From Teratosphaeria epicoccoides (taxonomy: Eukaryota; Ascomycota; Dothideomycetes; Mycosphaerellales; Teratosphaeriaceae): a stretch of DNA of 64,000 nt. Below are positions 55,300 through 64,000 of this stretch, one piece after another (the first letter of the stretch is position 1; every line of letters starts with the position of its first letter). The stretch is from the NCBI GenBank assembly GCA_021401465.1, contig JADDMT010000008.1, positions 310,001-374,000 of the forward strand. Reading direction: 5' to 3'. The notes beneath the pieces are model-generated. The model ran no database searches, was not told the origin of the DNA, and was given only the letters and a program-made list of their open reading frames with translations. A program made the position numbers and the translations under genes.

Positions 55300-55963
55300 T
55301 GTTGTGAGTGAAGCTGGCTGTCGGGTGAGACGCCGACGCGTCAGTGTTGATGTGGTGTGTAATGCCAATCACAGCAAGCAATGTGTGTGCTGAAGTGATG
55401 AAGAGGAAGTTTTGGCATCAGGCAGGAGCAGATCGAAGAGCGGCAGCCCCACTTTCACATGCTGCTCACGTGCACTTCTAGTTGGTCACGGCATCGATTC
55501 GCGCAAATCTCTCATACCTTGACTACTCATCATTCGTCTGGGCCAATCTTGTCTACGGTTTCTACATTGACTATCCCAGCACTCGCACCTTCAGCACTTG
55601 ATAGGGCAGAGGAAGTCGAGACCAGGGTGATTTCGGGTGCAGCCATCTTGACGCATGACCCTTCGCTGTAGGCCGATCTCTCACATCAAATGTCGCGGCA
55701 TCAGGAAGGAAAGAAGGGAGTGCTGCAGCTTCAATGTTGAAACCGGCCTCCGGAGAAATGTCTCCCCCGCTGCATGTGACCATTATCACATGCCCATACT
55801 GGAGCTCGAACCTTGCTGCCGAGGCATTCATCACGAGCTGAGTGTCAGCTCTCGGTCTGCTGAACCCATCATGCTCGTGTTCGAGGGCTCGGTGTTTGAT
55901 CGCCAACACTCAACGATGCCTCCATAGCGTTGGTAGATCTGCCAACGATCAATCTCAGCAGCC
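55300..55963. promoter_or_regulatory. Divergent promoter region F-box/2EXR-like gene / ABC transporter
   Basis: 664 bp between opposed start codons. No supported ORF. A peroxisome-related oleate-type element was not identified by eye. Confidence 0.5.
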
Positions 55964-58519
55964 ATGGCCGCGCAATCAACACTACGACGATCGCCCGCCG
56001 ACCGCTTCTCTCAGCTCTTCGATCACTACTACGAGCGCCTCCTCGCCCGCCTTACCCGTCTGGAGCGCAAGAACCCGCTGAGCAAACGAACAACTCAGCT
56101 TCTCGCCACCCTCTCGTTGTCACTCGCAATCATCACATCCGGTTATGGTGGTTACAGACTATACCGTTCGCGCAAACGGGAGAGAGACTTGGGCAAGCGC
56201 CTCTTTCGACGCAATAGCGGTCTTCGGAGCAAAGATGGCACACGTATTATATTTGTACCGTACAAGGACTCGACACAGAGGGTGCAGATCAAGCCGACGA
56301 AGCAGATCACGTTCGAGGCACACCGGCGACTGTTCCTTGCGCCGCCTAAGCAAACGGGCATGGAAGCTGGTGTACCGCCTCCAAATGTGAAGCCTGGACT
56401 GAACATCGCATTTTTGCATCAGTTTGGAGCGCTCGTCAATATCATGGTACCGAGGTTCAGGTGTAAGGAGACAGGCTTATTGGCAACGCATGCTTTCTTC
56501 CTCCTGCTGCGAACTTACCTGAGTCTGCTAGTCGCCAGATTGGACGGAGACATCGTGCGAGACTTGGTGGGTGGCAAGGGCAAGCAGTTCCTTTTGGGAC
56601 TCATGAAGTGGTTGAGCGTGGGTGCGGTGAGCAGCTATACTAACAGCATGATCAAATTCTTGCAGAGCAAGATCAGCATTGCCTTCCGGACAAGGCTGAC
56701 TAGATATATCCATGACATATATCTCAGTCCGGAATTGGCATATTACAAGCTGCATAATCTGGATGGAGGAGCCGGTCAGGGAGCGGATCAGTACATAACG
56801 CAGGACCTGACACTGTTCTGCGACTCCGCGGCAAGTCTGTACTCTTCGCTAGGCAAGCCTCTAGTAGATCTAGTGACTTTCACCTTCCAGCTCTACCGGT
56901 CCCTGGGTCCTTTGGCTCTTTCAGGACTTTGGATCAACTACTTTGCCACCGCGACCTTGCTTCGGAGGCTCAGTCCACCTTTCGGCAAGATGAAAGCAGT
57001 AGAAGGCCGCAAAGAGGGTGACTTCCGAGCATTGCACGCAAGACTCATCGCCAATGCGGAAGAGGTCGCTTTCTACGCCGGAGGACCAACGGAGCATGTA
57101 CTTCTGGACCAAGGCTTCAAGGAGTTGAAGAAGTGGATGGAAGGCATTTACCGCATCAAGGTTGGCTACAACATGCTTGAGGACTTTGTACTGAAGTACT
57201 CTTGGTCCGCTTTCGGTTATCTGGTGACCTCACTCCCCGTCTTCCTGCCTATGCTTGGTGGCTACACACCTTCTCCGGATGGCTCAAATGCTGTCTCGCA
57301 GCCGAGCAGTGGACCTCAAAGTGCAGCAGCCCTAGAGCATGGAGGCGAACATGATAGGAGTGGTGGTAGGATGAAGCAATTCATTACCAACAAACGTCTC
57401 ATGCTATCGCTCGCTGATGCAGGAGGCCGCATGATGTACTCCATCAAAGATCTCTCTGAGCTTGCTGGATACACCTCTCGAGTCTACACTCTTATATCAA
57501 CGCTACATCGCGTGCATGCAAATGCCTACTACCCGCCGCGCAACACTTGTCCGGATCTGTTCTCGCTCGCCGACGTGCAAGGTACAGTGCAGAAAGGCTT
57601 CGACGGAATTCGTCTGGAAAACATTCCCATCGTCGCACCCGGTCTCTGGCCGCAAGGTGGCGAAGAGCTCATTGAAAACCTCTCCTTCATCGTTGGACCA
57701 GGTGAACACCTCCTTATCACTGGCCCAAACGGCGCGGGCAAGTCCGCAGTCGCACGTGTTGCCGCCGGCCTCTGGCCTACATATCGCGGTCTTGTGTCAC
57801 GTCCTCGCCTCAATGGCCAAGACGGCATAATGTTCTTGCCTCAGCGTCCTTACCTGTCACCTGGCACGCTAAGAGACCAGGTGATTTATCCGCACACTGA
57901 GCTTGACATGAGAGAACAAGGACGGACAGAGAGCGAACTCCAAGCTGTTCTTGAACAAGCTAAATTGGCCTACTTGCCCGAGCGCGAAGGCGGATGGGAT
58001 ACGAAAAAGATGTGGAAGGATGTTCTCTCTGGCGGCGAGAAGCAGAGGATGGGAATCGCCAGGCTTCTCTATCATGAGCCGCGGTACGCTTTTATCGACG
58101 AAGGTACCTCCGCCGTCTCCAGCGATGTTGAGGGTTTGCTGTATGAGACGGCGAAGGCCAAGGGCATCAGTAAGCAACGTCCTTCTTACTCTACATTAAC
58201 AAGCTGACCAGACCTCCCTCGAGCAGCTCTAATCACAATCTCCACCCGCGCATCTCTCAAACGTTATCACAACTACACCTTGACTCTAGGTCTGGGCGAA
58301 GACGCCTCAGCGTACGAGTTTCTGCGCATCGGCACTGCCTCGGAGAAGTCGTCGGTGCAAAAGGAGCTCGAAGAGCTGAGGGAGCGGTTGAGCCAGGTGG
58401 GACAGTGGAAGCAAAGGAGGGTAGAGATCGAAGAGGAGTTGGGGAAGGTGTGGGTGGATGGACAAGGTCAGGGTCAGCAGCAAAGTGACGGTCTGCTCGA
58501 GGCGCCAGGGTACCGATAA
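55964..58519 (+). CDS. PXA1: Peroxisomal ABC half-transporter, ABCD family (Pxa1-like)
   Basis: Half-transporter that imports long-chain acyl-CoA into peroxisomes for beta-oxidation, working as a dimer. Exons 55964-58169 and 58227-58519 (57 bp intron, phase 1) give 832 residues. The N-terminus (RSPADRFSQLFDHYYERLLA) is followed by a membrane anchor (SLSLAIITSGYGGYRLY) and the ABCD transmembrane domain with RTRLTRYIHDIYLSPELAYY. The nucleotide-binding domain has Walker A GPNGAGKS at 587-594, signature LSGGEKQ at 688-694 and Walker B YAFIDEGTSAV near 710, with Gly where Cys is common. The second exon carries the H-loop region ISTRASLKRYHNYTL and a coiled coil. The symbol is by best family fit; Pxa2 cannot be fully excluded. 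Confidence 0.9.
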
Positions 58520-58770
58520 TCTGTGGTTGTTGATCGTGAAGGAACAGTGTCCCCTGCAGCATTAGTGGGGGTACCATTGGCGATGAGATATGAGGTTGCG
58601 ACATGGAGCTTACGACAGCTTTGGTCGCATATGATTCTAGAATCTGCCGGTGCAGACTCGGGCTTTGCCAGCCTGCTGTTGTCTTGTACAGGTTGAGATA
58701 TCGACAGACAAAGGCACAAACAGCCATGAAATTACAGTCCGGCGCGAGACGGCTCGGAAGAACATCATCA

Positions 58771-59033
58771 TGGGTAACATCACAAGCCCGTGTGAGCAGA
58801 GTCCGCTGCTTGAATTGCCAGCCGAGCTCCGCAGTCACGTTTGAGAGCTCGCGTTTTGTCTCGATGTTAACGCAGGACACGAGATCGACCTCTGCGAGGC
58901 CGCTGCATCCTCCAAAGCACTGCTGTTCACTCGCCGTCAAGTGCGCCCGGAATCCAAGGGCATGTACAAGGCTACGTATAGACGCTACCGGCGAACGGGA
59001 CATCTTTGTATGAGCGTGGATCGATTCAATTGA
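58771..59033 (+). pseudogene. Decayed F-box/2EXR-like gene with in-frame stop
   Basis: From the ATG at 58771 the frame reads SPLLELPAELRSHV and then TGA, directly inside the LPxELRxxIY helix. The same frame continues open with ELAFCLDVNAGHEIDLCEAA, LFTRRQVRPESKGMYKATY and HLCMSVDRFN to the stop at 59033. These are the second and third blocks of the family seen intact at 54661-55299. A CGA-to-TGA change would produce such a stop. Weak similarity seems to go on in other frames to about 59200. The copy is therefore broken. Confidence 0.6.
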
Positions 59034-59593
59034 GTGCCGTTGGGTCAGAAGGCCTGTGGAAGGCGCGGGGCGGAGCAGCTCGAGACCGTCCGCGCGGCTC
59101 TTTCAGGACTCTCTAATTTGTAGACTTTCGGTGATGACCGACCTGATTGTCAAGCACTGCGACATCTCATTTAACCCCGAGGCCTCTTCTCGGTACCGGG
59201 ATCGATCTGACGGAAAAGCGTGGGTGATGGAGTACGGGGGCGATTATGGATGAGGGGACCTTCTATGCGCTCGAAGCTGGCAGCTTTGATGATGATAGTC
59301 GCCCCAATATGTGTTGTGAAAGGGCATTCTACGATGACTGGGATGTGCCCGAAATGAGACAGCAGATATGGTCGCTGATCTAGACGTTGTATTTACAAGG
59401 TGTGTCAAACGTGGATCGAGGCCTTCAAGATGTAGACTATGTGAAATAGCGTCCAATACACCACGACCTCCGTCTCGCCCGCGATGACGCTGCCGCTCGG
59501 GCCCCTCCAATGCTCCTCCACTGACATTATGATAAGATCCTCGCGAACGAACGCACGAATGCAAATACCCAGTCGCCCTCCGACCTGGGACTT
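59034..59593. other. Downstream of the decayed copy, no supported gene
   Basis: 560 bp. May include further remnants of the F-box/2EXR-like copy in shifted frames and the 3' UTR of the secreted-protein gene. No reliable ORF. Confidence 0.4.
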
Positions 59594-60662
59594 CTAGTGG
59601 GGCATCAAGTCCCGGATGGTGTAGTGCTTGCTTTGGTCTTCCCAGGGGTTGTCCTTGCAAGTGAACCTGTTTGCTGTCCCAAACAGTGCGGTATCATCGA
59701 AGTAATCGGCAGTGTAGTTGATGTTGGTGCACTTATAGTCGTTCGGCGGGCTGCCACCGAACGGCCCAACGTGAGGGCAATGGACGTCCGGCCTGACTTT
59801 CGTGAGCAAAACGTGGATAATCCTGCATACCACGTTGTCGCCCCAGACTTCGTCGAAGTCGCCGAAAGGCTTCGTGGCCAGGGTGTTGGCGCATTCGCTT
59901 GCGTTGCCGTACTGGAGGTCTTTGCCGGTGCAGCGCTCCTCGATGGTCTGGCAAAGGAGATTCTCCGCGGCGGTCTGGATGATAGAGTTGGAGTAGTTGA
60001 GGCCGGTCGCGGTTTCAGTCCATTTCTGGAGATTGGGGATCCAGGCTTGGTAGAATTCGACTGCGCCTGTGTCGTCGAACTTCCAAAAAGCAACCTGGTT
60101 TTGTGTTAGTAGAGCCTGGTGCTTACGCCGTGTCGTCGATGAGCTCACCTGCGACAATGTGGTTCTCGGTTTTGAGTAATCGATGGTCGCGTTCTCGCTG
60201 ACAATGGCGGATCTGAGATACACGACTGAGGTAGCTACGTCTGGGCATCCCGACGTGTAGGCTACAACGTCGGCTGCGTAGAAACCGACGCCGGCAGAAG
60301 TCTTCGGTGTTGGAGCGAGCGCGAAGAAGTCTGGACGCAAGGCTGTCAATATGCTTCCGCGATCACTGTATTACCGTTGCCAACGTACACTCGATGCTGT
60401 CTTCAAACGACGAGAAATTGCCAACTGGACTGACTCGTCCAGTAGCATTCTTGGAAAATAAGTGATCAGGCACGGCTGATGCCCCAACCTCGACAATCTT
60501 CTCATTGTGTGGGTAGACCGTGAGGTTATAAATCTGCTGGATCGTGTTGAGGTTCCTTTTGTACCAATCTGGCATGCCTGTTGTATCGATGCATGGTCTT
60601 TGCGAGGCGCAAGCCAGCACGAAAGTAACGAATAGTGAACTTAGCAACTGTATAGACACCAT
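59594..60662 (-). CDS. Secreted protein of unknown function, three exons
   Basis: Exons 60662-60389, 60342-60149 and 60094-59594 (introns 46 and 54 bp; the second has a perfect TACTAAC branch site) give 322 residues. The N-terminus is a clear signal peptide, SIQLLSSLFVTFVLACAS. The mature part is rich in potential N-glycosylation sites (NLT, NAT, NFS, NAS, NYS, NYT). It contains conserved-looking blocks with Cys and aromatic residues, such as VRPDVHCPHVGPFGG and CKDNPWEDQSKHY. At least eight cysteines suggest disulfides. No catalytic family is recognised. It probably acts outside the cell. Confidence 0.78.
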
Positions 60663-61949
60663 CTTGATTGATTGGAAACGAATGACAGTGGCGTGTTCGC
60701 CGGCTGAGAAGGTTTGAGAAGGTTTTCTGATTAGGAGTACATACCGTCTGTATAAGAAGGGGGCCGACCTGCGTGGTCCTGCTAGCACCCTCTTCCTCCA
60801 CGACCCGACATTACACTGCACGAACGTCTTGAACTGTAACAGGACCAATGATCGATTTCTCTGCACGACTAGGGCGACGTTGCAAGCACAAAGGCTATTG
60901 GTCAGATGCTGATCGTAGGAGGGAACGCCCTGGATCACAACAATTATGTACCGTCATGGCTGGCTGCCACTGCTAAGCGTCGACTGCTCTGACTCCTGAG
61001 CGAGCTCACACCGAGGCATCCGCAGGCGACCGGCAGATTGAGCAGGGGGACGGAACACACTGGAAGCAGACGTCTGCGACAAGGACGACGGAGTCAATGT
61101 CTTGAACTGTCATCTCGGGAGTCCGGCATGGTCCGGGATCCCCGAGTGGTACGAGCAGTATGAAGTGTGAATTATGGGCGGTACTGAGTAGGCGCGCAGC
61201 AGTGACGTGAATCGAGGCAGGCCTACCTGCACCGAGTACCGGATAGGCCCATCCTACCGCAGCATCAGCGAACCCAGAAACTTCCCCCATGATCGGCAAT
61301 GGACGCTTCTCAGAAGTGTCTGATCATGCCGGTTTCAGCCGCGTATGAGATTTCTGCGGTTTCGAGTCGGGTAGCATTAGTCGCAGCGATGAAGGTTTCT
61401 GCTGTGGACGAGCGCGTTGGGAAGTTAGTCTCCCTCTTTGGCAGGCAGGCTCTGCAGCGACGAGCAACAAGCATGTGATGATCGTGTCGGCAGTTCATCA
61501 CCCATCATTATTCCAATTCCTGTTCGGCACTAGGAGGAGGTATCAGCCGCAAAGCACAGACGACTGTGATGATGATTGTAGGCATTATTCATGTCTGCTG
61601 CCATTTTCTGACGATTCATGCAGCGGACCCGCAGTTCGGAGATATTGCAGCAGGAGGCAATATCCCTGAGGTTTACCGGAGCCATCACACCCGGTCAGTC
61701 TCAACTCAACAGACAGAGCTTTGCTGAGTCAGTACGCCGATGTTAGAGGTTGCTGAGTCAATATGCCAATAATGCTAGGATTCGAATAATGTTGTTGAGA
61801 CGCGGCGTTGAGGTAAGCAGGAATCCCGTATTCGCCCGTCGTGGACTTGGATGCGTCGACGCCCTTGCCTTGTCAATCACCTAGCTGTCACCACGTGAGC
61901 TGATTCCTGATTTTGTTCATCAGCGACCTATCCAAAGTCAGCACCGTCC
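60663..61949. other. Gene-poor tract
   Basis: 1.29 kb upstream of the secreted-protein gene. A 94-codon minus-strand frame (ATG near 61290) has no domain or splice support. Otherwise only short ORFs are present. Confidence 0.45.
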
Positions 61950-62291
61950 ATGCGTCTGCCCGGCCTCGATCCCAAACAATTATGGGACGCGATCTCGCAG
62001 ACTCTGCATGATTTGGAGCGACAAGAAGAGATCGACCACCCGAACGCTCCCGTACGCTCAAACCCTGAGCTCTGGAGAAGGTCCATGACGGCGGATTATG
62101 AGCCTGAATGCAATGCGTCCGCCGCCAGCCACCTTGCGCCTTATATCCGTATCCAGATTGCTAGCTCTTGCCTTGCCATCTTCCCTTCCGCGGCGTGGAT
62201 GCAGTTCGGAGGTTCTGCCGGCACTTGGCTTGCAGCCTTGCAACGGCGAATCCACATGAGGACACCCATTGGAGATTTGGTCTCATCTTGA
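61950..62291 (+). CDS. Candidate short ORF, uncharacterised
   Basis: 113 codons from ATG. The first half is hydrophilic and protein-like (DPKQLWDAISQTLHDLERQE), the second less so. No homologue, signal peptide or downstream exon is recognised. Listed because composition differs from the neighbouring noise. Confidence 0.25.
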   Translation: MRLPGLDPKQLWDAISQTLHDLERQEEIDHPNAPVRSNPELWRRSMTADYEPECNASAASHLAPYIRIQIASSCLAIFPSAAWMQFGGSAGTWLAALQRRIHMRTPIGDLVSS

Positions 62292-62498
62292 CACTCCAAC
62301 ATCAACTCGTGAAGGCTAGACGCTGCTCGCGTAGGTCTTCGATGGCTATGGGAACTTATGTGCGACGGCATGCTAGGATCCCGTCCCTAGTTCTGGCCAC
62401 ATTCGCTACTTAGCACACGCAGGTGATTGCTGGATTCCTCCCCTGTGTTACATCTTCTTCATCCCTTGGTTCTTGTATTGCCCCCGCAATCGCGCTGC

Positions 62499-63029
62499 TC
62501 ATGTGTTCGCGGTTTCACTTTCGCGATGACCATACAAACCTCGCAGCAGCACTGACAAGACTTTCGCGGCAGCGTTGACGGCAAGTACAGTATCTTCACC
62601 CTGATGTAGCCGGGCGTTTCCTTGGCTTGAAAGATCTAGAGGCAGTAGAAGCTGGTCAACAAATGCTTCATCGCAGCAATCCACGAAAAGTTCTGCTTGC
62701 CTGTGGTCCACTGATGTTGGCAATATCAATCTACGGTGAGAATCCGGCTTGGTACTTGCTGAGAGCGGCTTTACTGACACAGTTTGCGTGGCTGCTACCT
62801 TCTTGGTATACGATCGCGTATGGGATGCAGTCCAAGCGTAAATGAGTGCCAACGACGCCACAGTGAGATTGGAAACATAGATGGCGGCGAGTGCACCGCC
62901 TCGCGAGCTGTCGAAGGACATCAGACCCGATTGGATGATGGTCGGAACCAACAGCAGCACAGTACTGAGCCGCCGCAAGGCTCGATAGAGAAATGCGAAG
63001 GTGGATGAATTTCCCGTGGAGCCATACAA
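62499..63029 (-). pseudogene. C-terminal relic of an allantoate-permease-like MFS transporter
   Basis: The minus frame contains STVLLLVPTIIQSGLMSF, GGALAAIYVSNLTVASLAL and IYAWTASHTRSYTKKVAA. In Dal5-like transporters the late helices end with a similar W-x-A-x-N-x-x-x-x-TKK block, followed by NIIGPxxF. Here the frame loses the match right after TKKVAAT, and another frame continues weakly (ANCVSKAALSKYQAGF). The N-terminal nine helices are missing upstream. Read as a truncated relic; similarity was judged by eye only. Confidence 0.42.
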
Positions 63030-63731
63030 TGATCATGTTGCGCAAGGTCCACCGAAGCCAATCGATCTCTGTACATTGCGGAAGAACTACCCCATACTCT
63101 ATTCTTACAGAACAGCGGCTGCGCCTCAGCCAGTCAGCCAGGGTGTATGGCTCAGACTACGACGGACGACGAGTTAGCATTAGATGTTATTGACTATAAG
63201 CAGATTCGCCTTTCAAGTCGATGCAAGAGATTGAACACGCTCCGACCGCTCGACTGGGGTGAGCGCACCAACATCCAATATGCGCCCGGTACAGAAGAAT
63301 TGATCTGACTGATCGACCTCTTGTAGGACGTTTCAAATTCTTCGACAGACTGGAATGGAGCTCTTTGCCGTAGGGACCAACTCAACAAGCAAAGGCCGAA
63401 CTGGACATGGGCTGGTTCAGGAACCTATTCGAAGGCCCTCACTTCACCAGACTGTCCCGGTCAGTCATCTGCACTGCCGGCGCTCATCCCCTGAGAGATG
63501 AGAACGAGCAATACGGCCCGTTGCTATCCGAAAATGGCAACGAGGTTGTGATGAAGCGATTTGGTGGGGTGCCGCATCCTTTCGTGCATCTCCACGGCCA
63601 AAGATCCGTGGCAGGCGGCTGAGTCCATCGACCAGACGGTCAGAGATCAACTGGGCCTTGCACGAGTAGCAGCAAAGGTGCTTGATCAGTGCGATCATTG
63701 CGCCTCGCGTGGGTCAGCGACTCAAGACCTC
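63030..63731. other. No supported gene
   Basis: 700 bp between the transporter relic and the edge gene. Short overlapping ORFs without domains. Confidence 0.45.
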
Positions 63732-64000
63732 TCACAGGGGCTCGTCGAGCAGGTCAGCAAGCTCGGCCAGAAACTTCACTCGAGGCTTGTAACCGTGCTC
63801 AGCCTGCAGGTCCTCAGCAGCCTTCTTCGACCATTCGCTTCTGTAGACCATCGTGAAAAGGTCTACCTCAGTCTTGAAGGACTGCCATGACGCAATGTTG
63901 TTTGTCATTGGTGGTAAACAGTCACTCAGTCCCCGCCCGTCAGGCTCGATAAAGACGTCTCCGCGAGCGCCTGCTGCAGCGATTGTGGTTGTTGAATTCT
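63732..64000 (-). CDS. 3' end of an unrecognised gene, cut by the right edge
   Basis: A minus-strand frame is open from the right edge (first full codon at 63998) through 88 codons to TGA at 63734-63732. It reads ARGDVFIEPDGRGLSD, SWQSFKTEVDLFTMVYRSEW and VKFLAELADLLDEPL before the stop. The regular amphipathic pattern and lack of stops suggest real coding sequence. The 5' part lies outside the window. Family not recognised. Confidence 0.55.
   Translation of the reverse strand, partial: NSTTTIAAAGARGDVFIEPDGRGLSDCLPPMTNNIASWQSFKTEVDLFTMVYRSEWSKKAAEDLQAEHGYKPRVKFLAELADLLDEPL

Noticed and set aside
58257..59003. 248-codon minus-strand ORF over the end of the ABC transporter
   Set aside because: Starts in the decayed F-box/2EXR-like copy and runs antisense into transporter coding sequence; no domain.
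59597..60109. 170-codon plus-strand ORF opposite the secreted protein
   Set aside because: Antisense shadow; the minus-strand frame has a signal peptide and consistent introns.
1..64000. tRNA, rRNA, CRISPR arrays, intact transposons
   Set aside because: No cloverleaf with matching A and B boxes, rRNA signature, terminal repeats or transposase/reverse-transcriptase motifs were seen by eye; a tRNAscan and repeat search would be needed to exclude them fully.

Overview
The window is nuclear DNA of a filamentous ascomycete. Most genes carry short introns (46-92 bp) with GT...AG ends, often with CTRAY-like branch sites. The gene set includes GWT1, a GH18 chitinase, an RTA1-like membrane protein, a peroxisomal ABCD half-transporter, and scytalone dehydratase of the DHN-melanin pathway. 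The style of the proteins suggests Dothideomycetes, perhaps a melanised Capnodiales/Mycosphaerellales member; that placement is inference and no marker was aligned. Exon boundaries were worked out by hand from reading frame, splice consensus and family knowledge.

Layout, left to right. 0-9 kb: RPB1 (minus, last CTD codons off the left edge) diverges from the COMPASS subunit SWD1; an F-box/2EXR-like protein follows. 9-24.7 kb: CMC1 (twin CX9C), a two-pass membrane protein with a possible small upstream cistron, a coiled-coil protein with an apparent frameshift, a SET-domain protein divergent from a secreted chitinase, a 1073-residue disordered protein divergent from GWT1.

24.7-36 kb is the accessory stretch: an N-terminal relic of an allantoate-permease-like transporter, about 4 kb with no convincing gene, a frameshifted HD-domain (cyanamide-hydratase-like) gene, an apparently intact six-exon MFS exporter facing it, and an RTA1-like seven-pass protein.

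36-58.5 kb is mainly conserved: 14-3-3, a three-RRM protein of the Nam8/Ngr1/Csx1 type, an ADIP/SSX2IP (Msd1-like) coiled-coil protein, scytalone dehydratase, a conserved fungal orphan, a CBM48 protein, a UBE2C-type ubiquitin E2, two F-box/2EXR-like proteins, the SBDS-like RTC3, and a peroxisomal fatty-acyl ABC transporter.

58.5-64 kb: a decayed F-box/2EXR-like copy, a three-exon secreted protein of unknown function, a gene-poor tract with a C-terminal transporter relic, and the 3' end of a gene cut by the right edge.

The genes do not form one pathway. Two local themes stand out: transcription (RPB1 and SWD1 share a divergent promoter) and xenobiotic handling (HD-domain relic, MFS exporter and RTA1-like protein side by side). 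No wholly new system is evident. The most useful leads are the HD/MFS/RTA1 island, the insertion behind the catalytic cysteine of the E2, the overlapping ATGA junction upstream of the membrane-protein gene, and the recent-looking frame breaks. No tRNA, rRNA, CRISPR or intact transposon was recognised.
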